Of a stretch of DNA of 64,000 bases, positions 6,503 to 14,234 are shown in pieces (the first letter of the stretch is position 1; each line of letters begins with the position of its first letter). Under the pieces are notes generated by a model. That model saw nothing but the letters and a program-made list of their open reading frames with translations, searched no databases and was not told where the DNA came from. The DNA comes from a virus. Position numbers and translations under genes: made by a program. Location of the stretch: positions 1-64,000 of the IMG/VR virus record IMGVR_UViG_3300008110_000048; one strand, given 5' to 3'.

Positions 6503-6691
6503 ATGTCAGATTATTTCATGACAAATGGATTTACTCGGGATTTCAATAATCTCCTTAAATCTATTCTGTTAATCTCCAAGAGGCTCGAAGAGTTAACGGA
6601 CGAAGTTCGTGCTCTTCGGGAGCAACATGCAGTGGATCCTAACAAGGAGAATTCCACTGAAAACATTGTTGTTACACCACCAAATCCATGA
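6503..6691 (+). CDS. small coiled-coil protein (62 aa)
   Basis: ATG 6503 is preferred over the in-frame 6461 because ACGGAGGTTAAC lies just before it, whereas 6461 falls inside a hairpin. Residues 10-45 form a coiled coil (LLISKRLEELTDEVRALREQ). The tail is Asn/Thr/Pro-rich. It precedes a promoter that probably drives the lysis-like genes. Confidence 0.55.
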   Translation: MSDYFMTNGFTRDFNNLLKSILLISKRLEELTDEVRALREQHAVDPNKENSTENIVVTPPNP

Positions 6692-6697
6692 TATAAT
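6669..6697 (+). promoter_or_regulatory. promoter upstream of the lysozyme-like genes
   Basis: TTGTTA (6669-6674) and TATAAT (6692-6697) are separated by 17 bases; TGA precedes the -10 as an extended element. It overlaps the end of the 6503 gene and points into a 170-base leader. Confidence 0.65.
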
Positions 6698-6699
6698 AA

Positions 6700-6868
6700 G
6701 ACATGCCCTAACGGGCACGGGATACTAATTCCCACATGTAGCAAGAATACTTGTGAAATGAGGAAAAACTTACCGCTGCCAATTAGATAGGCATGTAGAC
6801 CTTGTTTCGCAACCTGCGATATACGTACACTGGAAATTCCAGAGTATGCTTACCGAAAGGAGCGAACC
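6700..6868 (+). promoter_or_regulatory. structured leader of the lysozyme-like genes
   Basis: There is no gene in 170 transcribed bases. Hairpins include TGCCC-TAAC-GGGCA (from 6703), GGGA..TTCCC, CAAG-AATA-CTTG and TGGAA/TTCCA. The leader ends in a strong GAAAGGAGCGAACC site before ATG 6869. A long structured leader suggests post-transcriptional timing control of the downstream enzymes. Confidence 0.4.
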
Positions 6869-7435
6869 ATGGATAATCGGTTCAAACATATATATCAACA
6901 TTTATCCAAGTATAAGCTAAGACTTGTCTATGCTATAGCTGGATTGTTGACTGTCGTTTCGTTAGCTTCTTGTCTTTCAGACAAAGACACTAGCAAAACT
7001 CTAACACCAGTCTCCACAATCCCCGCTGTAACAACGACAAATCCACCTATACAAACTACGACCATCCCTCCCCAAACAACAACTACACTTCCAGATTTAT
7101 CTGGCGTAGATTTTGTTGCTTTGGCCAGAGCAACCTATGGCAAATGTGGTGAATACCACGATCTTGCTATTCAAGTTGGATGGCCTGAAGAGGAATGGCC
7201 ACGTCTTCAGCAAGTAATGTGGCGCGAGTCACGTTGCACTACTGAAGCATGGAATGGAGCTGATGCGGGTCTTACCCAAATCAATCAAATCCATTCCCAG
7301 TGGCTTTCCGACATGGGATGGTCACACCCTGATGATATGTTTAATCCAGAATATAATCTAACATTTGCTTTACGCCTGTGGGAAACCTCAGGATGGAGAC
7401 CATGGAGATTTTCTGGTACAACATGGGGTGATTGA
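6869..7435 (+). CDS. lipoprotein with lysozyme-like (transglycosylase) domain (188 aa)
   Basis: Residues 1-36 carry a basic start, a hydrophobic segment (LRLVYAIAGLLTVVSLASC) and a lipobox ending in Cys, so it is probably lipid-anchored outside the membrane. A Thr/Pro-rich linker (about 45-75) precedes a domain resembling the soluble lytic transglycosylase/lysozyme fold: VMWRESRC with the catalytic-type Glu, then AGLTQINQ, and NLTFALRLW. These correspond to the E-S..G-L.Q-I...N..A signature. It would cleave peptidoglycan during release, or perhaps modify the host wall. The next gene encodes a paralogue. Confidence 0.75.
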   Translation: MDNRFKHIYQHLSKYKLRLVYAIAGLLTVVSLASCLSDKDTSKTLTPVSTIPAVTTTNPPIQTTTIPPQTTTTLPDLSGVDFVALARATYGKCGEYHDLAIQVGWPEEEWPRLQQVMWRESRCTTEAWNGADAGLTQINQIHSQWLSDMGWSHPDDMFNPEYNLTFALRLWETSGWRPWRFSGTTWGD

Positions 7436-7944
7436 TTATGACTAATAACAAGTTAGTTGTAATCATTTCCGCGTTGATTTTATCTACCGGAATTCTATTC
7501 ACATCAAACCAGCCTATATCGGCATACTCTCCTAAAAGTTCGGATACTCCAATTGACTTTTCTCAAGTAAATTGGACTGAACTAGGAAGACTTATCTATG
7601 GAAGATGTGGCGAGTATCATGATCTTGCTATTCAAGCAGGCTGGCCAGAATCACAATGGCCAACTCTTAGCAAGGTAATGTATCGTGAATCTCGCTGTAA
7701 TACATTTTCCTTCAACAAGTCTGATCCTAACGGAGGTAGCCGTGGTCTTATTCAGATTAATGGATATTGGTGCAGAAAAAATAAATACAACCCTAACGGT
7801 TGGCTGCAACAAAAATCCATCCTTAACACATGCGAAGATCTGTTTGATCCACTAACCAACCTGCGTGCAGGATGGGCAATGTGGCAATACAGTCAAGATC
7901 GCAATGGTTGTGGCTGGAGACCTTGGGCTACAAGATGTAAATAG
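7432..7944 (+). CDS. secreted lysozyme-like protein, paralogue of 6869 gene (170 aa)
   Basis: The start is either TTG 7432, overlapping the upstream stop, or ATG 7438. An N-terminal signal peptide (LVVIISALILSTGILFTSN) has no lipobox, so this copy is probably secreted rather than lipid-anchored. The domain repeats the upstream pattern: GRCGEYHDLAIQAGWPESQW, VMYRESRC with a catalytic-type Glu, RGLIQINGYW, LTNLRAGWAMW. It ends near GCGWRPWATRC with extra cysteines that may form disulphides. A strong terminator follows. Confidence 0.75.
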   Translation: MIMTNNKLVVIISALILSTGILFTSNQPISAYSPKSSDTPIDFSQVNWTELGRLIYGRCGEYHDLAIQAGWPESQWPTLSKVMYRESRCNTFSFNKSDPNGGSRGLIQINGYWCRKNKYNPNGWLQQKSILNTCEDLFDPLTNLRAGWAMWQYSQDRNGCGWRPWATRCK

Positions 7945-7975
7945 CATTTAATCACAACCTACAGTCCATACAAAG

Positions 7976-8017
7976 GACGAGGACACCTCTGCTAGCAGGG
8001 GCAAGTCCTCGTCTTTT
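7976..8017 (+). terminator. strong intrinsic terminator
   Basis: GACGAGGAC (7976-7984) pairs with GTCCTCGTC (8005-8013), with an inner CTGC-TA-GCAG hairpin, followed by TTTT. It closes the lysozyme transcript. A CATACAAA motif lies immediately upstream. Confidence 0.85.
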
Positions 8018-8055
8018 GCTATATCCAAAAAAACACCATCTATGATCGGAGATCA

Positions 8056-8517
8056 ATGTTCGCATTTATGATGATGCTCGCTATCGCTTCAGCGATTGTC
8101 GAGCTTACCTTTGCATCCAAGTTTCCAGCTTGGCGCCGTGCAGCAAAGAAGAATAAAGCAGTTAACCTTGCAATTTCTATTGCCTTATCATTTGTCTTGG
8201 GTATTATGTTTGGTGCAGCTGGCCTTATTGCCATGGCTGCAGCAATCATTTCTACTGTTATTGCTGTTCCTGGTTATGCCGTCTTGGAATGGGCTTATGA
8301 CTCTCCAGAAGCTCAAGCCAAAGGTGGCAACCTTATCAAGTATTATTCTGATAAAACCAAAACAGTTACCAAAGACACTCTTCATCTTATCTATAAGATT
8401 TTGAGAATCATTACCTTTCCAATTTGGGCTTCTCGTTCCATTCTTGAAAAGCTTCAACTTTACATGAATAAGTATCGTGCCTTCAAGGCACGTCATATAT
8501 CTCGTAATCAAGCTTAA
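8056..8517 (+). CDS. multi-pass membrane protein, holin candidate (153 aa)
   Basis: ATG after GATCGGAGATCA. The hydrophobic segments are about residues 1-20, a paired run about 38-80 (LAISIALSFVLGIMFGAAGL, then AAAIISTVIAV), and a basic amphipathic C terminus (KYRAFKARHISRNQA). The position just after two peptidoglycan-degrading enzymes makes a holin or membrane-modifying lysis protein possible. However, 153 residues with a long cytoplasmic tail is not a classical holin, and a terminator separates the units. Confidence 0.55.
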   Translation: MFAFMMMLAIASAIVELTFASKFPAWRRAAKKNKAVNLAISIALSFVLGIMFGAAGLIAMAAAIISTVIAVPGYAVLEWAYDSPEAQAKGGNLIKYYSDKTKTVTKDTLHLIYKILRIITFPIWASRSILEKLQLYMNKYRAFKARHISRNQA

Positions 8518-8566
8518 TAAATATTTGTTTATACAAAAGACAGGACACCTTACCTAAGGGGGTATT

Positions 8567-11134
8567 ATGGAAGAAATTTACACACCCAAGTTGCGTTTGC
8601 AGTCAGAATATCAAGGACCTCTCCGTGGTGGAGAACGCTATCGTTTCGGATTCTACGACGCTGGAGTTCTCCGCGAGATTCTAAACCACGTTGCAGCCGG
8701 CGAATACAAAGTCTTTACTCTTCCCATTCCTAAGAATGAGAAGCAGTTTAACTATGCTGTTTCGCTGGTCAATAACCCCAAGGTGCAGTACGCCCTTGTC
8801 GATAAGAACAAAGTTGTCTTTGTTGTTGTTGACGGGCGTCCCGGTTGGATGTCTGTCGTCAATGAACTTGGTTACAACGTTCATTCTGGCGACAAGACCA
8901 ATAAGCGTCTGAAGTCATTCCACCGACCCACTCTGCTCAACGCTCATTTCGACAATCTCAACATTCGTTATGTTGAGCCTACCGAATATTCCCGCTACAA
9001 TTTCCAAGACAGCAATGCCGAAAACGGTGTTGCCTCTTGGCTTTCTGCTCCAGAAACTGTAGCACGACTCCTTGATGGCGGTTTCGTCATCAGTCGTAGA
9101 ATCATCCAGGAATCGGTGAAGAACATTCCGTTCCACCTCTCCATGGATAAGATGGAGGATCATGATTATTATTATGATCCTCGTGTTTACCAGCAAATGG
9201 TAGACGATCTTCTGAATTCTACAGTCGTTAATGCGCGCCTCATTTTCGCTGACGGACTTCTGAAGGGCAATGCCTTTGTGGCAGATTTGCCCGAAGGAGT
9301 TGACGTCATCACCTCTCGTGAGAACATCAAGAAGGAAGTCACTTATGACAAGGGCTATCGGTTCCTCGCTGAACCTCAAGGCCCGAAGTCCCGAGTGATT
9401 ACCGATGACCAAACCGTCATCAACCTTCCCAAACTGTTCCGCAAGAGCGACATGGAAATGTGGCTTAGTGAAGATTACAAGAAGCTCTTTGAGCAAGCTA
9501 CTAGCGGTAATCTTCTTACTAACTGGAAGTACATTTATCAGCGCAAATGGCAAGACTCCAAGAAGAATGAATCTAACGTTGATCTAGCAGAAGAGCACGA
9601 AGCGCGAGCCCGCATGGCATATGTGGGTTATCGCTGGGCTGCTGCTGGTTTCAAGGTTACTCAGTCTCCTTGGTTGTTCGAAACCGTTGCTATCAGTCAC
9701 GCAAAGCCATTGCAAACTAAGATTGTTATCCCTTGTTCAGTCTACGAACAGATCATTCCGGAAAGCCTTGCTCGCATGGCAGGATATGATATGATCGTTG
9801 AAGAGGATACAATCGTACGTTGCAATGCTCTTGGTTGTCACGTTGTTAACGATTGCGATTGGCTCGAAATGTATGAGAGCCATGGTGGTATGGATGAAGA
9901 TGACTTCTTCAAGCTCTTCTACCGTACCATGCAAGGCGGAGATTATGACGGAGAGAAAGTCGTTGTAGCCACTCGTTCACCAAATGGCTACGGCGAATAC
10001 ACCATCTTCCGCTATGTGGAGGGCTCTTGGGCCCCCACGTGGCATAAAGCAGATGGTACTCCCGTCATGTTCCCCGAAGTTAACGGTCGCGGATGGCCTC
10101 CTCGCTTGTCTAGCTCAATCTTTGCGAATAAGATCCAGTATACTGGACTTCCTTCCGAAGCATTGCCTAAGGTAAAGCGAACTGGCCCTTACACTCAAGA
10201 TGATGTCATTCGTGACATCAAGATTGCTATGGCTGGTGGTAACGTCGGTGGATTCGTCAATGCCGCAATGGCCCATTCTATGGTCATTGCTAAGCATCGA
10301 CCTGTCCAATTGTGCACTTTGGAAACTGCTATCGATAAGTGCATTAATCCCGACAACGCCGCTGATGTCCTTGCTATTGATCGTGAAGCCGAACAGATGA
10401 TGCGTGAAGTCATCAAATCCGGCAAACCGATTGATGAGGACTTTTGGTACAAGCGTGGAATGAAGCGATTCCTTAAGCGAGGCGAAACCGTGGAACTTTA
10501 TCACGGTAAGCTCTCGCAGCTGAACGCACTATGTGACACTTATTTCAAGCGTTACGTAAACAGCGTTCGTGATTGGTCTCAGAAGAACGCCCGTCCTGAT
10601 GAGATCATTCACCAGCTTGGCAATCGTCTTCGCCATCATGCTTATCCAGTTCTTCGCCAATTCCGAATGAACCTGTACAATACTAATTCCACAGAAGTAA
10701 CGAAGAGCTCTGGAGCAATCCAGCGTTCTTCGTGGGAACATTTGTATTCAGATATTGTTGACAAGATCAATTCTTATGAGCGAATTCTCGATTCATATGA
10801 CTTTGTGATTGCACTCTATTCTGAATCAATCAAGAACCCTACTTCTACTGGTAAGGTCACTGACCAGGTTGTGATGAACAGATTCGTCTTTCCGTATCTT
10901 GAAGAAGCTCTTCAGTATTACGGAATTGCTCGTTCTGCCCATCGCGAACTTGTCAAAGATCGCATGAAGATTGTTACAGATATCAAGAAGAGTTGGCTCT
11001 GGAAGGATGCCCAAGGCATCGAAGTCGAATATACTGATCCGCTTGAGTTCCAGAGAGCTCACGCGGAGCAGTCTCCTATCGTCTTCGTCAGCCCTAAGCC
11101 TCCTGTCAGAAAGCTGGAGAAGTCGCTGTACTAA
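8567..11134 (+). CDS. large protein with DYDGE motif, candidate two-barrel RNA polymerase (855 aa)
   Basis: ATG after CTAAGGGGGTATT. It is strongly G/C-biased in codon use, suggesting high expression. Residues 455-467 read MQGGDYDGEKVVV. This resembles the metal-binding DxDGD loop of two-barrel polymerases (QDE-1-type RdRPs, YonO, crAss-like phage RNAPs), with Glu replacing the third Asp. Other matching points are DGLLKG with Lys at about 233, as in the first barrel, and a later GGNVGGFVNAAMAHS, like the conserved downstream NxG..N helix of RdRPs. The C-terminal 250 residues are helical. If correct, it is a phage-encoded transcriptase. The Glu substitution and the lack of a database comparison keep this tentative. 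A strong terminator follows. Confidence 0.5.
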   Translation: MEEIYTPKLRLQSEYQGPLRGGERYRFGFYDAGVLREILNHVAAGEYKVFTLPIPKNEKQFNYAVSLVNNPKVQYALVDKNKVVFVVVDGRPGWMSVVNELGYNVHSGDKTNKRLKSFHRPTLLNAHFDNLNIRYVEPTEYSRYNFQDSNAENGVASWLSAPETVARLLDGGFVISRRIIQESVKNIPFHLSMDKMEDHDYYYDPRVYQQMVDDLLNSTVVNARLIFADGLLKGNAFVADLPEGVDVITSRENIKKEVTYDKGYRFLAEPQGPKSRVITDDQTVINLPKLFRKSDMEMWLSEDYKKLFEQATSGNLLTNWKYIYQRKWQDSKKNESNVDLAEEHEARARMAYVGYRWAAAGFKVTQSPWLFETVAISHAKPLQTKIVIPCSVYEQIIPESLARMAGYDMIVEEDTIVRCNALGCHVVNDCDWLEMYESHGGMDEDDFFKLFYRTMQGGDYDGEKVVVATRSPNGYGEYTIFRYVEGSWAPTWHKADGTPVMFPEVNGRGWPPRLSSSIFANKIQYTGLPSEALPKVKRTGPYTQDDVIRDIKIAMAGGNVGGFVNAAMAHSMVIAKHRPVQLCTLETAIDKCINPDNAADVLAIDREAEQMMREVIKSGKPIDEDFWYKRGMKRFLKRGETVELYHGKLSQLNALCDTYFKRYVNSVRDWSQKNARPDEIIHQLGNRLRHHAYPVLRQFRMNLYNTNSTEVTKSSGAIQRSSWEHLYSDIVDKINSYERILDSYDFVIALYSESIKNPTSTGKVTDQVVMNRFVFPYLEEALQYYGIARSAHRELVKDRMKIVTDIKKSWLWKDAQGIEVEYTDPLEFQRAHAEQSPIVFVSPKPPVRKLEKSLY

Positions 11135-11152
11135 ACAGCATGTTCATACAAA

Positions 11153-11196
11153 GTTGTGGAGGGACCTGCCCTATCGGGTCCCTCCACAACTTTTTT
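11153..11196 (+). terminator. strong intrinsic terminator
   Basis: A perfect 14-bp stem, GTTGTGGAGGGACC (11153-11166) with GGTCCCTCCACAAC (11177-11190), is followed by TTTTTT. It separates the 855-residue gene from the Tas gene, so the TIGR locus has its own transcription. TTCATACAAA abuts it upstream. Confidence 0.92.
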
Positions 11197-11219
11197 CTAC
11201 ATACATAAAAGAATCGCTA

Positions 11220-11225
11220 TATAAT
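11220..11225 (+). promoter_or_regulatory. probable -10 element for tasA
   Basis: TATAAT at 11220-11225 lies between the terminator and the AAGGAGTATTT ribosome binding site of tasA. No clear -35 is visible. TTAATAGACTT, also present near 2652, lies between the -10 and the gene. Confidence 0.4.
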
Positions 11226-11258
11226 AAAAAAATTTGTTAATAGACTTAAGGAGTATTT

Positions 11259-12179
11259 ATGACTTCCGCAGAATTCCACATTAATGACAATGAAATCCAT
11301 GAAGATGATCATCTTCTTGATGATATTCTTGAAGATCAAACTCATCCTGACGACATTGTTCGTCAAGCGTTTGATTTCTTTCAGTTTAATCAGCGAGTCC
11401 TAAACAAAGACGTTCGCAACATGGAAGTCGATCTTGATCGACGCTCCGCACGCGAACTCGTCTCCCTATATTATGATTTGCAAAAAGCACGACTTGGTTA
11501 CAATAACCAGGTCCGTGACCTGACCAAAGCTGGCAGTCCTCACGAACTGCTTGGCTATTACGCAACTATTATTGAAATGCTAGAGAAGTCACTTGTTGCT
11601 CCTCTTGATCATTTCGGTAATCAGTTCGTAGTCGGTCAGTGGGCCAAGAGCCAGTATGGCATTGGACCAGTTATTACTGCCGGACTCGTTGCTCATATTG
11701 ACATCGAGAAGGCACCGACTGCTGGAGCAATCTGGCGTTACGCCGGTATTGATCCGACCATTAAGTGGGAAAAGGGCCAGAAGCGCCCGTTCAACGCACA
11801 GTTGAAGACTCTCACTTGGAAGATTGGTCAGAGCTTCATGAAGTTCTCCAATAAGGATCAGTGCTTCTACGGCCATCTCTACAAGCAAGACAAGGCACGC
11901 CGTCTTGCCAAGAACGAGGCTGGAGATTATGCAGAATTTGCTAAGCAGATTCTGACCTCCAAGAAGTGGGGCAATAACCCGACTCGTACTTGTCTCGAAT
12001 CAGGCAAGCTTCCGCCTGCCCAGATTGATGCACAAGCACGACGCTTTGCTGCCAAGATCTTCCTGAGCCACTATCACGCAGTGGCATATCAGGCTCATCA
12101 TGGCACACCGTTTGTTGCCGGGGTATATCCAGAAATCTGGGTGTACCTCGGTATACAAATTTTTTATAATAAAATTTAA
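11259..12179 (+). CDS. tasA: stand-alone Tas protein (Nop/IS110-like RNA-binding domain) of a TIGR-Tas system
   Basis: The N terminus (1-35) is acidic. Residues about 55-112 are long helices (RRSARELVSLYYDLQKARLG and on), as in the coiled-coil part of Nop domains. Residues 132-195 carry an IS110-transposase-like helix-hairpin-helix core: YGIGPVITAGLVAHID, WRYAGIDP, then a basic KWEKGQKRPF and TLTWKIGQSFMKF. The last 110 residues are helical and basic. No RuvC (DEDD) or HNH nuclease motif is present, so this is the nuclease-free TasA type rather than TasR or TasH. The stop lies 21 bases before a TIGR-type array, the defining partner. Tas proteins are known to bind about 36-nt tigRNAs and target DNA through two short spacers. 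Without a nuclease, the likely role is RNA-guided DNA binding such as blocking transcription or replication of a competitor or host. Codon use is G/C-ending, unlike the flanks, suggesting strong expression. Confidence 0.85.
   Translation: MTSAEFHINDNEIHEDDHLLDDILEDQTHPDDIVRQAFDFFQFNQRVLNKDVRNMEVDLDRRSARELVSLYYDLQKARLGYNNQVRDLTKAGSPHELLGYYATIIEMLEKSLVAPLDHFGNQFVVGQWAKSQYGIGPVITAGLVAHIDIEKAPTAGAIWRYAGIDPTIKWEKGQKRPFNAQLKTLTWKIGQSFMKFSNKDQCFYGHLYKQDKARRLAKNEAGDYAEFAKQILTSKKWGNNPTRTCLESGKLPPAQIDAQARRFAAKIFLSHYHAVAYQAHHGTPFVAGVYPEIWVYLGIQIFYNKI
12165..12170 (+). promoter_or_regulatory. possible -10 element for the TIGR array
   Basis: TATAAT at 12165-12170 lies inside the last codons of tasA, about 35 bases before the first array repeat, in very AT-rich DNA. 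No -35 hexamer is clear. The array might instead be co-transcribed with tasA. Confidence 0.3.
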
Positions 12180-12200
12180 ATATTTAAATTATCTCGCTCG

Positions 12201-12920
12201 ACTACTATCACCGATACCGAATGAATCACGAAGAGCGATTAGTAACAGTCATAAAGAATGAATCACAAAATTGGATTAGTAACAAAATGCCTGAATGAAT
12301 CAAATTGAGGAATTAGTATCGCAAGCAAATGAATGAATCACCAGTTCAGATTAGTAACATGGGTGCTAAATGAATCATCAAATATGATTAATAACAAATC
12401 GGACGAATGAATTATACTCAATGATTTGTATCACTCACAATAAATGAATCAAGGGTAGAGTATTAGTAACAAAATCAGAGAATGAATTATTTTCCAAGAT
12501 TAGTATCATTGTTGACGAATGAATCAATACCACTGATCACTATCACCGTCGCAGAATGAATCAAAATTTTTAATTAGTAACATCAACCGCGAATGAATCA
12601 AACCCAAAAATAAATATCACACTTCATGAATGAATCACCTTCCATGAACTGTATCAATTGTTCAGAATGAATCACTCTATCCGAATTGTATTATAGCTCT
12701 AGAATGAATCAGCAGTTTTGACTTGTATTAAAACAAGGGAATGAATCAAGTGGAAAAATTAGTAACAGCGTACCCGAATGAATCATCATGAATAATTAGT
12801 AACAAGCAGAAAGAATGAATCACGCAGTACGAATTGTAACATCCCAGTAGAATGAATCAAAAGTGAGTAATTGTAACACTACGAGGCGAATGAACCATAC
12901 AACACTATTGTGTAACATGA
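12201..12920 (+). repeat. TIGR array: 19 units of about 37 bp with dual spacers
   Basis: Unit starts are 12219, 12256, 12293, 12331, 12368, 12405, 12442, 12480, 12517, 12554, 12591, 12628, 12665, 12702, 12739, 12776, 12813, 12850 and 12888. Each unit is GAATGAATCA, a variable 9-mer, ATTAGTAACA (variants such as ATTAGTATCA, AATTGTAACA, ACTTGTATTA), then a variable 8-mer. Fifteen of the eighteen steps are exactly 37 bp; three are 38. A lone degenerate half repeat ACTACTATCA precedes the first unit, and the last repeat has decayed to GAATGAACCA. All 9-mers differ, so this is a stored set of short spacers, not a simple tandem repeat. This matches tandem interspaced guide RNA arrays, which yield about 36-nt RNAs with two spacers. 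The adjacent Tas gene supports it. There is no coding frame through the array. Confidence 0.9.
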
Positions 12921-12996
12921 AGACTAAGTGTTTTTAAAAAATAATAGTTCATACAAAAATCTGAACCTTTTATTTTATTTGGGAGAAATATATATT

Positions 12997-13605
12997 ATGG
13001 AAGAGTATATTAAAACAATTTCTGCGGATAATCAAAAATCTATTGTTGATTATCTTAACGAAACTATCCTACCTCACATGATCATTAATAGCCAAGGAGC
13101 TGCTAAGGGTCGTCGTCAGCTTTGGATCCAAACTGCACCACCCCTTACATCTTCTGCTACTTGGCACGTAGGATTTGAAGACGAAAGAATTATGAATTAT
13201 ATTCGTCTTATTTCTCCTCCAGGATTTACTCCTGAAGCAGTTCTTGTCACTAAGGGTGGCAATATTAAGCGTCATCGTGATGCGCGTTACGCTGATTACC
13301 GAGGTATGTCTATCAATCTTGGTAAAGTTACTTGGTATTATGAGCGTTCTAACGACCAATATTTTTGGCAACCCGGCCTTCATGAATCAGTGCCCGTAGG
13401 GCGTTATGATTTAACAGGCGGAGAGGTTTTTATGTTTAATACTAAAAATCCTCACTGGGTAGAGAATGCTCATCCAGATCGTTGGGGCATTAATGTTTGG
13501 CAGATCTCCAAAAATACTCGTGATGACTACGACAAATTTATGGAAAATCGTGCCAACGGAAATCTTACAGAAGAGCAACTCGATTATAAAGTCGCAGGAT
13601 ATTAA
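12997..13605 (+). CDS. cupin-type oxygenase, Asp/Asn-hydroxylase-like (202 aa)
   Basis: ATG 12997 is chosen because GGGAGAAATATATATT precedes it; the upstream in-frame extension overlaps the array end. Residues about 90-180 hold GGNIKRHRDARYADYRG with an H-x-D pair and a distal NPHWVENAHPDRWGINVW with a second His and an Arg. This is the facial-triad pattern of 2-oxoglutarate/Fe(II) oxygenases related to aspartyl/asparaginyl hydroxylases. A beta-rich core lies between. It follows the TIGR array but has its own TTCATACAAA motif and ribosome binding site, so a functional link is not implied. Substrate unknown. Confidence 0.65.
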   Translation: MEEYIKTISADNQKSIVDYLNETILPHMIINSQGAAKGRRQLWIQTAPPLTSSATWHVGFEDERIMNYIRLISPPGFTPEAVLVTKGGNIKRHRDARYADYRGMSINLGKVTWYYERSNDQYFWQPGLHESVPVGRYDLTGGEVFMFNTKNPHWVENAHPDRWGINVWQISKNTRDDYDKFMENRANGNLTEEQLDYKVAGY

Positions 13606-13606
13606 A

Positions 13607-14071
13607 ATGAATATTAATGATTACACTCCTGATAATTTTCATCCAGACAAATTTCATGCATTGAAGTGCCTGTGGCTTTTCCGTCGTAAACAGGATTTGT
13701 TCATCTATTATATGAATCAAATTACTGATAGTACTACTGAAGCTTTTCTTAAAGTAAGACCAGTTCATGCTGCTCATGAACATCTTCAAAGAGAAACTGG
13801 TTTGTCTGATGAAGATATTTATCATTATACTCTTATCGGAAATTATATTAATGAATATGCCGAAACTCTTCAAATGACTCCTGAACAACTTCAGGAGCAT
13901 ATTGACATCTATGAACAAGATCATGAAGTTCCTGAAGATCTTAAAGACGATCTTGAAGAGCTCGCTCAGCAGATCGTTGATGTCATTAAACAGAATCGCG
14001 AAAGAGATAAAACTTTTAGGAATATTATTAATGATAATTTTAACAATCAAGAAAAATCCACAGACAGCTAG
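13607..14071 (+). CDS. helical acidic hypothetical protein (154 aa)
   Basis: ATG lies one base after the previous stop, in the frame that continues an earlier open stretch. The product begins MNINDYTPDNFHPDKFHALK, then becomes a long helical, very acidic segment (EQLQEHIDIYEQDHEVPEDL). The C terminus is basic. No recognised family. Tight spacing to the oxygenase gene suggests one transcript. Confidence 0.6.
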   Translation: MNINDYTPDNFHPDKFHALKCLWLFRRKQDLFIYYMNQITDSTTEAFLKVRPVHAAHEHLQRETGLSDEDIYHYTLIGNYINEYAETLQMTPEQLQEHIDIYEQDHEVPEDLKDDLEELAQQIVDVIKQNRERDKTFRNIINDNFNNQEKSTDS

Positions 14072-14234
14072 TGGTCGTACACGAAACCGTATCAATGAAG
14101 CTGGTCCTGATTTTGAATTCATTGAGAATTCAAATCGGCAGGGATCTATTCTTCTAAAAAGTCTCAAGACAAACTGGTTTGGATGGCTTCCTCAAAATGA
14201 AATAATTATTCAAAAACGAAAGGAAGTTTTATGA
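14031..14234 (+). CDS. small hypothetical protein (67 aa)
   Basis: ATG at 14031 sits inside the end of the upstream gene, behind TTAGGAATATTATTA. The downstream part, after the upstream stop, is clearly protein-like: NRINEAGPDFEFIENSNRQG and WFGWLPQNEIIIQKRK. Its stop overlaps the next ATG (ATGA). Function unknown. Confidence 0.5.
   Translation: MIILTIKKNPQTASGRTRNRINEAGPDFEFIENSNRQGSILLKSLKTNWFGWLPQNEIIIQKRKEVL

Noticed and set aside
8915-9553. 212-codon minus-strand frame inside the 855-residue gene
   Set aside because: Opposite a well-supported gene; composition is that of an antisense shadow.
11259-12179. IS110-family transposase
   Set aside because: The helix-hairpin part is similar, but the N-terminal DEDD RuvC domain of IS110 is absent, and no element ends are visible.
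12201-12920. CRISPR array
   Set aside because: Repeats are two alternating 10-mers with 8-9-base spacers and a 37-bp unit. CRISPR has one longer repeat with 25-40-base spacers. No cas gene is nearby.
12201-12920. Iterons or partition-site (parS-like) repeats
   Set aside because: Regular spacing fits protein-binding arrays, but two alternating repeat types, all-different spacers and the neighbouring Tas gene fit a guide array better. Not fully excluded without RNA data.
12201-12920. Self-targets of spacers within the window
   Set aside because: Nine-base matches are expected by chance in 64 kb on both strands, so single-spacer hits were not counted as evidence.
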